Shown here one piece after another: positions 43,293 through 53,388 of a DNA stretch of 64,000 bases. The number at the start of each line of letters is the position of its first letter. Positions within the stretch are counted from its first letter, which is position 1. A program made the translations under genes and the position numbers. The notes below the pieces were generated by a model. It searched no databases and was not told where the DNA came from. It saw nothing but the letters and a program-made list of their open reading frames with translations. The DNA comes from Erythrobacter sp. (GTDB taxonomy: Bacteria; Pseudomonadota; Alphaproteobacteria; Sphingomonadales; Sphingomonadaceae), in NCBI GenBank assembly GCA_009993635.1, contig JAACTC010000006.1, positions 62,001 through 126,000 on the forward strand, given 5' to 3'.

Positions 43293-44485
43293 TGTCCAGC
43301 TCCGCACTCAGTCCCAACGCCGCGACCGAAGCCGTGCTCAACCCGCAGGGAACCGCGAGCCCCTCGCCCACGCCGACGGGCCAGCCGCTGGAGGCGGGCG
43401 AGCAGGTGATCCTGCAACCCGTGCCGGGTGACGGGCCCACCCCTGCGAGCACCATGCCCACCCCGGAGGCGAGCCCCACCGACAGCGTGAAGGCTGCGGA
43501 CGAGCTCGCCCAGGCGGTCGGCGAACAGAGCCAGACGGTGGGCGACGTCATCAAGTCGCTCGACGCCATGGCGATCGATGTTGGCTCGATGCACATTTCG
43601 GTGTGGGACGGTATCGTGTTCCTCGGCGTGGTCGTCGGCGTGTTCGCCTGTGCGTTTTTCGGCAGCAAGCTGGCGCATCTGGGGCTGGCGCGCGCCACCA
43701 AGCTCGACCAGACACGCCGCCTGCTGGCCGAAAAGATCGTCACCATCGTCGTGTGGGGCATGGCCTTCTTCATCGGGATCGACCTGCTGGGGATCGATCT
43801 GACCGCGCTGGCGGTGTTCTCCGGCGCGTTCGGCCTTGCCATCGGTTTCGGCCTGCAGAAAACCTTCGGCAACCTGATCGCGGGGATCATCCTGCTGATG
43901 GACAAGTCGATCAAGCCGGGCGACGTGATCGCGATCGCCGACCAGGCGGGCGTTTCCACCTTCGGGCAGATCCGCAAGATCGGCATCCGTGCGGTCTCGA
44001 TCACCACGCGCGACCAGAAGGAATATCTGATCCCGAACGAAAACCTGATGATCAATCAGGTCGAAAACTGGTCCTATTCCAGCCGCAACGTGCGCATGCA
44101 GGTGCCCGTCGGGGTCAGTTACCACGCCGATATCGACAAGGCGGAAGAACTGATGCTGGAAGCCGCACTGTCGTGCGACCGCGTGCTTAAATCGCCCCCG
44201 CCGACCGTCTGGCTGGACGGGTATGGCGACAGCAGCGTCGATTTCATCATCCACGTATGGATCACCGACCCAGAGGCGGGCATCGGCAATGTGAAGAGCG
44301 AAGTGCTCAAGAAGCTGTGGCACCTGTTTCAGGAGCACGAGGTCGAAATCCCCTTCCCGCAGCGCGACATCAACCTGCGCAGCGCCGAGGGGCTCGACCA
44401 GCTGATCGCCGCGCTGGGGCAGCGACGCAGCGGGCCGGAGAGCAAGACGAAGGGTGGTACCAAACCGCCTGCCGCTAAAGAATAG
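43292..44485 (+). CDS. MscS-family mechanosensitive channel
   Basis: Small-conductance mechanosensitive channel-like protein, 397 aa. A Pro/Thr/Ser-rich N-terminal region (about residues 18-65) is followed by a short helix and membrane helices at about 100-122, 140-162 and the pore-lining TM3 (AVFSGAFGLAIGFGLQKTFGNLIAGI, about 176-201). The MscS beta domain (IKPGDVIAIADQAG) and the alpha/beta C-terminal domain come next. ATG overlaps the metC stop by 1 bp, an odd pairing that looks purely operonic. Confidence 0.88.
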   Translation: MSSSALSPNAATEAVLNPQGTASPSPTPTGQPLEAGEQVILQPVPGDGPTPASTMPTPEASPTDSVKAADELAQAVGEQSQTVGDVIKSLDAMAIDVGSMHISVWDGIVFLGVVVGVFACAFFGSKLAHLGLARATKLDQTRRLLAEKIVTIVVWGMAFFIGIDLLGIDLTALAVFSGAFGLAIGFGLQKTFGNLIAGIILLMDKSIKPGDVIAIADQAGVSTFGQIRKIGIRAVSITTRDQKEYLIPNENLMINQVENWSYSSRNVRMQVPVGVSYHADIDKAEELMLEAALSCDRVLKSPPPTVWLDGYGDSSVDFIIHVWITDPEAGIGNVKSEVLKKLWHLFQEHEVEIPFPQRDINLRSAEGLDQLIAALGQRRSGPESKTKGGTKPPAAKE

Positions 44486-44546
44486 CTAGCTGCCCGCCAA
44501 TCCATTCTCGTTCGCCTGATACGCCGCTGCCAGCCATGTTGATCGC

Positions 44547-45305
44547 ATGGCAGAACCCGGCACCATACATCTCGTGGGCGCAGGCCCCGGCGACCCCGAC
44601 CTTCTGACGCTGCGCGCCGCGCGGCTGATCGAACGGGCCGAGCTCATCGTGCATGACGGGCTGGTCGATCCCGCAATCCTTGCGATGGCCCGACCCGACG
44701 CCCGGCTGATATCGGTCGCCAAGCGGCGGGCACACCACACGCTGCCGCAGGAGGACATCAACGCGCTGCTGGTGCGCGAGGCGAAGGCCGGGCGCTCGCC
44801 CGTGCGCCTTAAGGGCGGCGACCCGCTGATTTTCGGGCGTGGCGGCGAGGAAGCCGAAGCTGCGCGCGCGGCAGGCGTGCGGGTCGAGATCGTCCCCGGC
44901 ATCTCCGCGGCGAACGGCGCGGCTGCGGCGGCGCAGATCGCGCTCACCCACCGCGATGCGGCGAGCATCGTCACCTTCGTCGCCGGCCAGTGCAAGGGCC
45001 TGTCCGAACAGGATTGGGCGGGTCTTGCCGGCAAGGGCCGCACGCTGGTGATCTATATGGGTGTGAAGACCGCTGGCGACATCGCAGATAAGCTGATGGC
45101 CGACGGCCTTTCGCCCGACATGCCCATTGCCATCATCGAGAATGGCGCGCGACCCAATATGCGCGTGCTGCGCGGGCTCCTCGCGGGCCTGCCCGATCTG
45201 GTGGAGGACGAAGGCGTCGTCTCCCCGGCGCTGATCGTTATCGGCGAAGTTACGGCGCGCACCGATGCGGAGATCGCGGCACGGGCAATGGAGGCGGCGC
45301 AATGA
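44547..45305 (+). CDS. cobA: Uroporphyrinogen-III C-methyltransferase
   Basis: SAM-dependent methylation of uroporphyrinogen III to precorrin-2, the branch to siroheme. The SUMT signatures are HLVGAGPGDPDLLTLRAARL, VRLKGGDPLIFGRGGEEAEA and VPGISAANGAAA. 252 aa, single-domain form. It opens the sulfate-assimilation operon, so the siroheme made here serves the sulfite reductase two genes on. The dehydrogenase/chelatase part is at 19370. Confidence 0.92.
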   Translation: MAEPGTIHLVGAGPGDPDLLTLRAARLIERAELIVHDGLVDPAILAMARPDARLISVAKRRAHHTLPQEDINALLVREAKAGRSPVRLKGGDPLIFGRGGEEAEAARAAGVRVEIVPGISAANGAAAAAQIALTHRDAASIVTFVAGQCKGLSEQDWAGLAGKGRTLVIYMGVKTAGDIADKLMADGLSPDMPIAIIENGARPNMRVLRGLLAGLPDLVEDEGVVSPALIVIGEVTARTDAEIAARAMEAAQ

Positions 45306-45601
45306 TCCTTGTGACCGGAAACGACCTGAAGACTGGCGCGGTTACCTGGTGGACCGGCCATGGCTGGTCCACCGCAATCGAAGACGCGGTCGACGTCGGC
45401 CAGGCAGGCGATGCCATCATTGCGGCGGAAGAAGCCGCACGCCGGGTGAACGTGCCCTACTTGATCGAGGCCGAACACGGCCCCGACGGCGCCCCCCGCC
45501 CCGCCCATATCAAGGAGCGCATGCGCGCGCTCGGCCCAACCGTGAGGCCTGATTTGACGCTCAAACCCAATGATGTCGACGCGATAAGGAACGTCGTCTG
45601 A
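45302..45601 (+). CDS. DUF2849 family protein
   Basis: 99-aa protein of the DUF2849 family. Features are VTGNDLKTGAVTWWTGHGWS near the start, a central Ala-rich helix (AGDAIIAAEEAARRVNV) and a closing IKERMRALGPTVRPDL. No known function. It overlaps cobA by 4 bp and cysI by 1 bp, so it is made together with sulfite reductase; an assembly, chaperone or electron-transfer role is conceivable but not shown. Confidence 0.8.
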   Translation: MILVTGNDLKTGAVTWWTGHGWSTAIEDAVDVGQAGDAIIAAEEAARRVNVPYLIEAEHGPDGAPRPAHIKERMRALGPTVRPDLTLKPNDVDAIRNVV

Positions 45602-47229
45602 TGTACGCTTATGACCATTACGACCAAGCCATGGTCGACGCGCGCGTCGCCGAATTTCGCGACCAGTGCGAACGGCGGCTGGCAGGTAAGCTGACCGAGG
45701 ACCAGTTCAAGCCGTTGCGGCTGATGAACGGCCTCTACCTCCAGCTGCACGCCTACATGCTGCGCGTGGCGATCCCCTATGGCACCTTGAATGCGCCCCA
45801 GATGCGGGCGCTGGCCGATATCGCCGAGAAGTACGATCGCGGCTACGGGCACTTCACCACCCGGCAGAATATCCAGTACAACTGGATCAAGCTGGAAGAC
45901 GCCCCCGATATCCTCGCCGATCTGGCCAAGGTCGAAATGCACGCGATCCAGACCAGCGGCAATTGCATCCGCAACATCAGCTCGGACCATTTCGCAGGCG
46001 CCGCGGCGGACGAGGTGGCGGACCCGCGTCCCTATGCGGAGCTGCTGCGCCAGTGGTCGAGCTTCCATCCCGAATTCAGCTACCTGCCGCGCAAATTCAA
46101 AATTTGCGTGATTGCGAGCGAGAGCGACCGGGCGGCGATGCGCCTGCACGATATCGGCATCCGGATCGTGGAGCGCGATGGCGCGCTTGGTGCGCAGTTC
46201 TATGTCGGCGGCGGGATGGGCCGCACCCCGATGATCGCGCCGCTGATCCGCGACTTCGTGCCCCTCGACCAGCTGGTGACCTATTCCGAGGCTTGCCTGC
46301 GGGTCTACAACCGCTACGGCCGGCGCGACAACAAGTACAAGGCGCGGATCAAGATCCTCGTCCACGAACTGGGCGCGGAGGAATATACCCGCCAGGTCGA
46401 AGAGGAATTCGCGCACCTGCTCGACCAGGGCGTCGAGCCGCCGCTGGCCGAGCTGGAGCGGATCAAGGGCTACTTCGCCGATCCCGCCTTCGACGCCGCG
46501 GACGTGGAGCCCGACCGCTCGGACCCCGATTTCGCGGTCTGGCTCGACCATAATACGCATGCGCACAAGATACCGGGCTATGTCTCGGCTATCGTCAGCC
46601 TGAAGCCCGTCGGCGGAATTCCCGGCGACGCGACGGCGGAGCAGATGCGTGTGCTCGCTGAGCTGGCGCAGGAATATTCGTTCGACGAGCTGCGGGTGAT
46701 GCACACGCAGAACGTCGTTCTGCCCCATGTCGCCAAGGCCGATCTCCAAGCCGTGTGGCAGCGCCTGAACGAGGCGGGCATGGGAACGCCCAATGCCGAC
46801 TTGATGGGCGACATCATCGCCTGCCCGGGCCTCGACTATTGCTCCCTCGCCAACGCCCGCTCGATCCCCATTGCGCAGCGCATTTCCGAACGCTTCGCCG
46901 CCAACGGCAAAGAAGCTGCTCTGGGCGAGCTCAAGCTGAAAATCTCCGGCTGCATCAATGCCTGCGGGCATCACCACACGGGCCACATCGGCATCCTCGG
47001 CGTCGACAGGAAAGGCACCGAGAATTACCAGCTGCTGCTCGGCGGGAGCGAGGCGGAGGACACCAGCCTCGCCAAGATCACAGGGCCCGGCTTCGACGAG
47101 CACGGCATCGTCGACGCGGTCGAGACCGCCGCCGACGTCTACCTTCGCGAGCGCGAGCATGGCGAACGCTTCCTCGATACCTATCGCCGGATCGGCATGG
47201 CCCCGTTCAAGGAGGCGCTTTATGGCTGA
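45601..47229 (+). CDS. cysI: Sulfite reductase, siroheme/4Fe-4S subunit
   Basis: Six-electron reduction of sulfite to sulfide. The 4Fe-4S/siroheme cysteines are CPGLDYC and CINAC in the C-terminal half (about residues 408-460), and the siroheme-binding arginine region TTRQNIQYNW is near residue 90. 542 aa. The family covers both assimilatory nitrite and sulfite reductases; cysH and cobA in the same operon favour sulfite. There is no CysJ flavoprotein gene, so a ferredoxin or other donor is needed. Confidence 0.9.
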   Translation: MYAYDHYDQAMVDARVAEFRDQCERRLAGKLTEDQFKPLRLMNGLYLQLHAYMLRVAIPYGTLNAPQMRALADIAEKYDRGYGHFTTRQNIQYNWIKLEDAPDILADLAKVEMHAIQTSGNCIRNISSDHFAGAAADEVADPRPYAELLRQWSSFHPEFSYLPRKFKICVIASESDRAAMRLHDIGIRIVERDGALGAQFYVGGGMGRTPMIAPLIRDFVPLDQLVTYSEACLRVYNRYGRRDNKYKARIKILVHELGAEEYTRQVEEEFAHLLDQGVEPPLAELERIKGYFADPAFDAADVEPDRSDPDFAVWLDHNTHAHKIPGYVSAIVSLKPVGGIPGDATAEQMRVLAELAQEYSFDELRVMHTQNVVLPHVAKADLQAVWQRLNEAGMGTPNADLMGDIIACPGLDYCSLANARSIPIAQRISERFAANGKEAALGELKLKISGCINACGHHHTGHIGILGVDRKGTENYQLLLGGSEAEDTSLAKITGPGFDEHGIVDAVETAADVYLREREHGERFLDTYRRIGMAPFKEALYG

Positions 47230-47662
47230 GGCCACCCCTTTGCGCCTGCGCGACGACGAGCCCTGCATGGAGCCCGCCGTCACACTCGACGCCTTTGCCG
47301 AACAGACCAATGCGGTCGCAGTGCGGATCGAGCCGGGAGGCGACGCGCGCGAATTGCTGCCGCACCTCGAGCGGCTGGCCCGCGTCGACATCGCGTTTCC
47401 CGCCTTCACCGACGGGCGCGGCTATTCGGCGGCGCGGATCCTGCGCGAAGCGGGCTTTGCGGGCGAGCTGCGCGCAGTGGGAGACGTGCTGGTCGACCAG
47501 CTAGCCTATATGCGCCGCTGCGGCTTCGATGCCTTCGCGCCCGACGCGCCGATCGACAGGGCCGATGCCGAGGCCGCCTTCGCGCGCTTCCCGCAGGTCT
47601 ACCAGAGCGCAGCAGACGCGCGCACGCCGATCTGGGCGCTGCGCCACGGCCGGGCGGAATGA
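47222..47662 (+). CDS. DUF934 family protein
   Basis: 146-aa protein of the DUF934 family: IAFPAFTDGRGYSAARILREAGFAG in two short conserved blocks and VLVDQLAYMRRCGFDAF are typical. It begins inside cysI (8-bp overlap) and overlaps cysH by 4 bp. Always found with cysI/cysH genes, to my knowledge; role unproven. No cofactor-binding motif seen. Confidence 0.85.
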   Translation: MAEATPLRLRDDEPCMEPAVTLDAFAEQTNAVAVRIEPGGDARELLPHLERLARVDIAFPAFTDGRGYSAARILREAGFAGELRAVGDVLVDQLAYMRRCGFDAFAPDAPIDRADAEAAFARFPQVYQSAADARTPIWALRHGRAE

Positions 47663-48429
47663 ACGCACCCCAACGCCTTTCCCGCGATGTCGACCGGATC
47701 GACGCTGGCGCACGCTTTCTGCCCGAGGATGCTGCACGCCTCAACGCGCAGCATGCCGACAGCGATACCGCCGCATTGCTGCGCGATATCCTGCGCGGCG
47801 ATGCGGTCGGCCGCGTGGCGATCGTCTCCAGCTTCGGTGCGGAGAGTGCGGTTCTGCTCCATCAGGTGGCGCAGGTGGACCCCGCCATCCCGGTGCTGTT
47901 CCTCGACACCCACAAGCACTTTCCCGAAACCCTCTCCTATCGCGACGATCTGATCGCACATCTCGGGCTGACCGATCTGCGCATTCTCGAGCCCGACGAG
48001 GCCGAACTCGCGGCGCGCGACGAGACCGGCCTGCGCTGGTCCTACGACCCCGATGGCTGCTGCGAGCTGCGCAAGGTGCGCCCGCTCGCCCGCGCGCTGG
48101 CCGGGTTCGACGCGACACTGACCGGGCGCAAGGCGTTCCAGGCCGCGACCCGCGCCGAGCTTCCGCGGTTCGAGATCGATACCAGCGATGCCGCTGGACG
48201 GCTCAAGATCAACCCGCTGATCGACTGGGACGCGGCCCGGATCGACGCCTATTTCGAAGAACACCGTCTGCCGCGCCACCCGCTGGTGGCACGCGGCTTT
48301 CCCTCGATCGGCTGCGCGCCCTGCACCCACAAGGTCGCGCCGGGCGAAGACCCGCGCTCGGGCCGGTGGAAAGGCTGGGACAAGGTGGAATGCGGCATCC
48401 ACAAGCCGGGCGAGGAGCCTTTTCTGTAA
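47659..48429 (+). CDS. cysH: Adenylylsulfate (APS) reductase, 4Fe-4S type
   Basis: Reduces APS to sulfite with thioredoxin. The PAPS_reduct fold has SSFGAESAVLLHQ; the cluster-binding cysteines C134/C135 and C219/C222 are all present, which marks the APS- rather than PAPS-specific type. The catalytic C-terminal cysteine is C245 in ECGIH. 256 aa. Last gene of the operon; ATP sulfurylase genes are not in the window. Confidence 0.92.
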   Translation: MNAPQRLSRDVDRIDAGARFLPEDAARLNAQHADSDTAALLRDILRGDAVGRVAIVSSFGAESAVLLHQVAQVDPAIPVLFLDTHKHFPETLSYRDDLIAHLGLTDLRILEPDEAELAARDETGLRWSYDPDGCCELRKVRPLARALAGFDATLTGRKAFQAATRAELPRFEIDTSDAAGRLKINPLIDWDAARIDAYFEEHRLPRHPLVARGFPSIGCAPCTHKVAPGEDPRSGRWKGWDKVECGIHKPGEEPFL

Positions 48430-48499
48430 ACAGGCGAGTTCCCGAAGAAACAAGCCGCACCATCAGAGCTTACCTTGCGAGAGCGCGCGGCTCGCGAGC

Positions 48500-49408
48500 T
48501 TACAGCATGCCCGCTTCGCGATACCACTGCGCGGTTTGGCGCAGGCCTTCGCGGGTGAGGATTTCGGGCTTCCAGATGGCGGACGGCACTGCCCGCCTCG
48601 CCGACACCGTCCAGTCCTTGTGCGCCAGATAGCTTGCGCGGTCGCGGGTCAGCCGCGCGTTGCGGCCGCGCAGCCTTTCATCCACCATCGCTGCCGCTTT
48701 CAGCGCAAAACCCGGGAGCGGGATAGGCGTCACGCTGGTGCCCACCGCCGATCCAATGCTGCGGGCAAGATCGGTATGGGTCCAGCCGCCCTGCCTGGCA
48801 TCGTCCGGTTCGAACACCTCGTGCGTGATGCCCTCCCCACCCGCTCGCAGGGCGAGCAGCAGGCGCGCGAGATCGCGCACGTGGATCATCGAGCTGCGTC
48901 CGCCGGCTGGCACGGGCAGCACGCCCTTCTTCGCCGCCTTGAACATCTCCAGATAATCGGTGTCGCGGGGTCCGTATACGCCGGGTGGGCGTACGATCGT
49001 CCAGTCCAGCCCACTCGCCGCGACGACCGTTTCCGCGCGCCGTTTTGAGGCACCATAGGCGGACAGTTCAGGCTCGCGCGCAGCCAGCGACGAGACGAAC
49101 ACCATCCGCTTGGCACCTGCGCGCACCGCGGCCTCCACCACGTTGAGCGTGCCGGTGACGTTGACGATCTCGAAATGGTCGGTGTTGATCGCGCGGGTGA
49201 GCCCGGCGATGTGGATGACGCATTCGGCATCGGCGACCAGGTGGGAAAGCGCGAAAGGTTCGTTCAGACTGCCTTCGACCCAGCGGAAATCGCGCTTGTC
49301 CTGCGGCACCTTGCGCGCGAGCACGCGCACCCGCTCGCCGCTGCCCTCCAGCAGGTCGAGCACCGCCTGGCCGACGAACCCGGTCCCTCCGGTAAGCGCC
49401 AGCGTCAT
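48500..49408 (-). CDS. NAD(P)-dependent epimerase/dehydratase-like SDR protein
   Basis: Extended short-chain dehydrogenase-like protein, 302 aa. The nucleotide motif ALTGGTGFVGQAVLD is at the N-terminus and the catalytic YxxxK is in SAYGASKRRAE; PPGVYGPRD and SSMIHVRDLARLLLAL are also family features. Closest in style to NDUFA9/complex I-associated and sterol-type atypical SDRs. Substrate unknown. The start at 49408 was chosen for the Rossmann motif. It lies 25 bp after obgE. Confidence 0.78.
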   Translation of the reverse strand: MTLALTGGTGFVGQAVLDLLEGSGERVRVLARKVPQDKRDFRWVEGSLNEPFALSHLVADAECVIHIAGLTRAINTDHFEIVNVTGTLNVVEAAVRAGAKRMVFVSSLAAREPELSAYGASKRRAETVVAASGLDWTIVRPPGVYGPRDTDYLEMFKAAKKGVLPVPAGGRSSMIHVRDLARLLLALRAGGEGITHEVFEPDDARQGGWTHTDLARSIGSAVGTSVTPIPLPGFALKAAAMVDERLRGRNARLTRDRASYLAHKDWTVSARRAVPSAIWKPEILTREGLRQTAQWYREAGML

Positions 49409-49433
49409 GCGCGGCGAATGGGCGATGCGACGA

Positions 49434-50593
<1,160 letters not shown>

Positions 50594-50610
50594 GTTCAGG
50601 TGTGGTAGGC

Positions 50611-50638
50611 AAGATAAACGCGCTGCGTATCTGCGCAA
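50611..50638 (-). promoter_or_regulatory. Probable promoter of tRNA-Ala
   Basis: On the minus strand -35-like TTGCGC (complement of 50633-50638) and -10-like TATCTT (complement of 50611-50616), 16 bp apart, 17 bp before the tRNA start at 50593. By-eye match; obgE may be read from the same promoter. Confidence 0.4.
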
Positions 50639-50697
50639 GAGCGCGCCCAATACCGAACGTCGCGAAAGACGCAAGGCCTTTCGGCAACGCGACCCCT

Positions 50698-51669
50698 CTA
50701 AAACGAGGGATTCGGCTCGGGAGCGCCCTGAACCTCGCCCGGCGTACCGGTTGCGGCCGTATCGGGCAACACGTTATCCGTACCTGCGTCGTCGCCAGCT
50801 TCCGATGCGGTGCTGGGCGCAACTGTAACGCTCTGCGCGCTTTGCGGCACGGACAGCATCGGTTCGCTCTGCATGCCGAGCTCCATCGAGCCCGAGCTTT
50901 CGCCAGCGGCCTGCGTAGCGGGAGCATTGAGCAGGATCACGCCGTCACGGCCTTGCGAAGCCGCGCCCTCCGCCACCTGCACGGCAGGATAGAGCCCCGC
51001 GGGCGCGCCGTAAAGGCGATCCCAGGTGGCCACATTCGTCTGATAGCGTTCGAACGCGCGGAAGAAATCTTCGAACACGCCTTCGAAGCGAACCATTGCG
51101 CGGGTGGAAAAACTGTCGAGATCGGCCGGCGCGACGAGCACGGATTCGTTGCTCAGCTCCAGCGCGGCATCGCAGAACGCGGCCTTGGCCGGTGGCAGCG
51201 TGAAGTAGTTGTAGACCTTGGTCATGTAGGAATCGAACTCGGTCCGCCCGGCGCGGCGATCGCCCATCTGCTCGCGGAATTCGGCTTCGACCGTGCTGTT
51301 GGCCTTATCCAGCTGCTTGTCGAAATTGGTCAGGAACGCCTTGTAGTTTTCCAGAATACCGGCGTGCTGGGGCGACAGGCAGTTGAGCGCCGCGACGTTG
51401 AACGCAGAGCGCACGTTCCAGGTGGTCTGCGCCTGGCTGATGTTCGCATTGATCGTCTGGCGCACGCCGTCCGCCGCGATCATCGGCACCACCATCGAAG
51501 GGCTGGCACCCATCGGCGGAAGCGGCCGCGACGGCATTGCCGGCGGCGGGGGCGGCGGCGGTGGCGGCGGCGGTGGCGGCGGGGGAGCCGGCGTCGCGCA
51601 GGCGGCCAGCAGGCTCAGCCCGGCGGCAAGAAAGGTAATGCGTAGCGGCGACTTCATGTCGTCGGACAT
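50698..51669 (-). CDS. Polyproline lipoprotein of unknown function
   Basis: 323-aa predicted lipoprotein. Signal with lipobox C24 (MSDDMKSPLRITFLAAGLSLLAAC), then directly after TPA a run of 15 prolines, then a mostly helical domain (about residues 65-245) with two cysteines, and a Ser/Thr/Pro/Ala-rich acidic tail. I do not recognise the family. The proline run could act as a rigid spacer across the periplasm. Translating 15 prolines needs EF-P, so expression may depend on it. The start at 51669 has GGGAG upstream. Confidence 0.65.
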   Translation of the reverse strand: MSDDMKSPLRITFLAAGLSLLAACATPAPPPPPPPPPPPPPPPAMPSRPLPPMGASPSMVVPMIAADGVRQTINANISQAQTTWNVRSAFNVAALNCLSPQHAGILENYKAFLTNFDKQLDKANSTVEAEFREQMGDRRAGRTEFDSYMTKVYNYFTLPPAKAAFCDAALELSNESVLVAPADLDSFSTRAMVRFEGVFEDFFRAFERYQTNVATWDRLYGAPAGLYPAVQVAEGAASQGRDGVILLNAPATQAAGESSGSMELGMQSEPMLSVPQSAQSVTVAPSTASEAGDDAGTDNVLPDTAATGTPGEVQGAPEPNPSF

Positions 51670-51769
51670 AATCGAAAGGCTCCCATCGCGGTCTGGCTCC
51701 GCGCGCTCCGAGGGGGGAGAAGCGCGACCGACCCATTTTCGCATGATCCACCTTAACGCATTCCAACCA

Positions 51770-51808
51770 CAACGAAAATGCCCGAGTCGGAAAAACCGAC
51801 CCGGGCAT
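51770..51808 (-). terminator. Rho-independent terminator after the Bax-inhibitor-1 gene
   Basis: On the minus strand a 13-bp stem (ATGCCCGGGTCGG / CCGACTCGGGCAT, one G-T) with a TTTTT loop is followed by TTTTCGTT. It lies 34 bp past the stop at 51842. On the plus strand the same hairpin is also followed by a T-rich stretch. Confidence 0.75.
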
Positions 51809-51841
51809 CTCGTTTTGTAACCATGCTGCCGTGCCGACGGG

Positions 51842-52582
51842 TCAGTCGCGGGCGACACCCATAAAGCGCAGCAGGAACAGGAACATGTTGATGAAGTCGA
51901 GATAGAGGCTCAGCGCCCCGAGAATGATCGACTTGCCTTCCCAGCTGGTGCCACGCAGGCGCTGGTAATCGTTTTTCAGCCGCTGCGTGTCGTACGCGGT
52001 CAGGCCTGCGAAGATCAGCACGCCAAGGATGCTCACTGCCATTTCGAGCGCGGCAGACTGGAGGAAAATGTTGATCACCATCGCGATGATGATGCCGATC
52101 ACGCCCATGATCAGGAAGCTGCCCCAACCCGACAGATCTTTCTTGGTGGTGTAGCCGAACAGGCTGAGGCCTGCGAAAGCACCGGCCGTGGCGAAGAAGG
52201 TCGCCGCGATCGAGCCGCCGGTATACACGAGGAAGATTGTCGAAAGCGACAGGCCCATGAGCACTGCGAAGCCCCAGAACATCAGCTGCAGCGTGCCGCG
52301 GCTGATGTTCTGCGCGCCGAAGCTCATCGCGAACACGATCGCCAGCGGCGACAGCGCCACGATCCACATGAGCGGGCCGCTAGCAAGGCTGTAAGCCAGC
52401 CCGCTCTGTGCGGTCAGCAGCGCGACGATACCCGTCAGCAGCACGCCCGAGGTCATGTAGTTGTAGATCGAGAGCATATACTTGCGCAGACCCGCGTCGA
52501 AGGTCTCACGCGAGGCGACATCGCCCCCGGCGCGCGGCACAGAGCCGAAACCCTGCCGTGTGCGGTCGTCCCAATTAGCCAT
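51842..52582 (-). CDS. Bax inhibitor-1 / YccA-family membrane protein
   Basis: 246-aa inner-membrane protein with seven hydrophobic helices, BI-1 family (UPF0005), some members of which leak calcium. Family stretches: SIYNYMTSGVLLTGIVALLT, GLTAYDTQRLK near the last helices and YLDFINMFLFLLRF at the end. The conserved Asp in AYDTQ is present. The start at 52582 has GGAGTGG upstream. Confidence 0.9.
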   Translation of the reverse strand: MANWDDRTRQGFGSVPRAGGDVASRETFDAGLRKYMLSIYNYMTSGVLLTGIVALLTAQSGLAYSLASGPLMWIVALSPLAIVFAMSFGAQNISRGTLQLMFWGFAVLMGLSLSTIFLVYTGGSIAATFFATAGAFAGLSLFGYTTKKDLSGWGSFLIMGVIGIIIAMVINIFLQSAALEMAVSILGVLIFAGLTAYDTQRLKNDYQRLRGTSWEGKSIILGALSLYLDFINMFLFLLRFMGVARD

Positions 52583-52630
52583 TTCAAGCCACTCCAATTG
52601 CCGGCAGCGATATGCGCCGGTTCACCGTGC

Positions 52631-52659
52631 AATATTGCGTCAAAGCCGCAGAAATTCAA
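52631..52659 (-). promoter_or_regulatory. Possible promoter of the Bax-inhibitor-1 gene
   Basis: Minus strand: TTGAAT (complement of 52654-52659), 17 bp, AATATT (complement of 52631-52636); each box matches 4 of 6 consensus bases and the -10 lies in the palindrome GCAATATTGC. Leader of about 40 nt to the start at 52582. Confidence 0.38.
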
Positions 52660-52726
52660 GGCATGTTGCGCAAATTTAGCCTTAACAGCGGTTCAGGTTC
52701 GCCAACGGATTTCTGCGGTTTCCTCC

Positions 52727-53233
52727 TCAGGCCTCGCCCACCGCATCGATCATTGCCGCCTCCAGCGCGTCCGCCGGGCTCTTGTTGCCCCACAGCACGA
52801 ACTGAAATGCGGGATAGAACCGGTCGCATTCGTCGACCGCGTTCTCGATCAATGCCTGCGCCTGCCCCAGGCTGAGCATGCCGTCATCGCCCAGCAATGC
52901 ACCGTGCCGATAGACCAGCACACGGCCCTGGCTCCAGATGTCGAAATGACCCAGCCACACCTGCTCGTTGACGCGGCTCAGCAGTTCGTATGCGGGGGCC
53001 AGCTGTTCCTTCGCCACGCGGATATCGGGCAGGCAGATCAGCTGCAGAACGCCATCTTCGGGCTTCAGCACGGCGCGCACCTGGTACTTCACCCAGGCGC
53101 CGTGGATTTCGCCGCCCAGTTCCTCTTCCGCATAGGTGTCCAGCGCCCAGCCGCGCGCATCGAACAATGCGGCCAGCACATCCATCGGCGCGCCGTAATC
53201 GGCGCCGATAGGGTCTTTCAATGCGGTTTCCAT
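52727..53233 (-). CDS. YbjN-family protein
   Basis: 168-aa cytoplasmic protein. The start METALKDP with AAGGAT upstream was preferred over longer frames. The YbjN pattern is seen in the central strand-helix array (LLSRVNEQVWLGHFDIWSQ, VLVYRHGALL) and the closing ECDRFYPAFQFVLWG. YbjN proteins resemble type III secretion chaperones and are linked to stress and motility; no partner is visible here. Confidence 0.8.
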   Translation of the reverse strand: METALKDPIGADYGAPMDVLAALFDARGWALDTYAEEELGGEIHGAWVKYQVRAVLKPEDGVLQLICLPDIRVAKEQLAPAYELLSRVNEQVWLGHFDIWSQGRVLVYRHGALLGDDGMLSLGQAQALIENAVDECDRFYPAFQFVLWGNKSPADALEAAMIDAVGEA

Positions 53234-53388
53234 CTGCGATCCTTGTACCCGTCCGTCTTTGCTTTTCGCCTTGTGGGCGATGGACCGGGGCGCACGCAAA
53301 CCGCGAAGCCAAGCGAGCAGTGTATAAGAATTAACGCTGTTCACGCCTTGTGGGAAACGTGCTTTTCCCGCGCAAATGCGCCGCGTTT

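Noticed and set aside
45457..47409. Open frame of 650 codons on the minus strand
   Set aside because: Antisense to cysI, whose cluster cysteines are unambiguous.
42000..48500. SAM or other sulfur riboswitch near metC or cobA
   Set aside because: Genes overlap or are spaced by 61 bp at most; no room and no conserved core.
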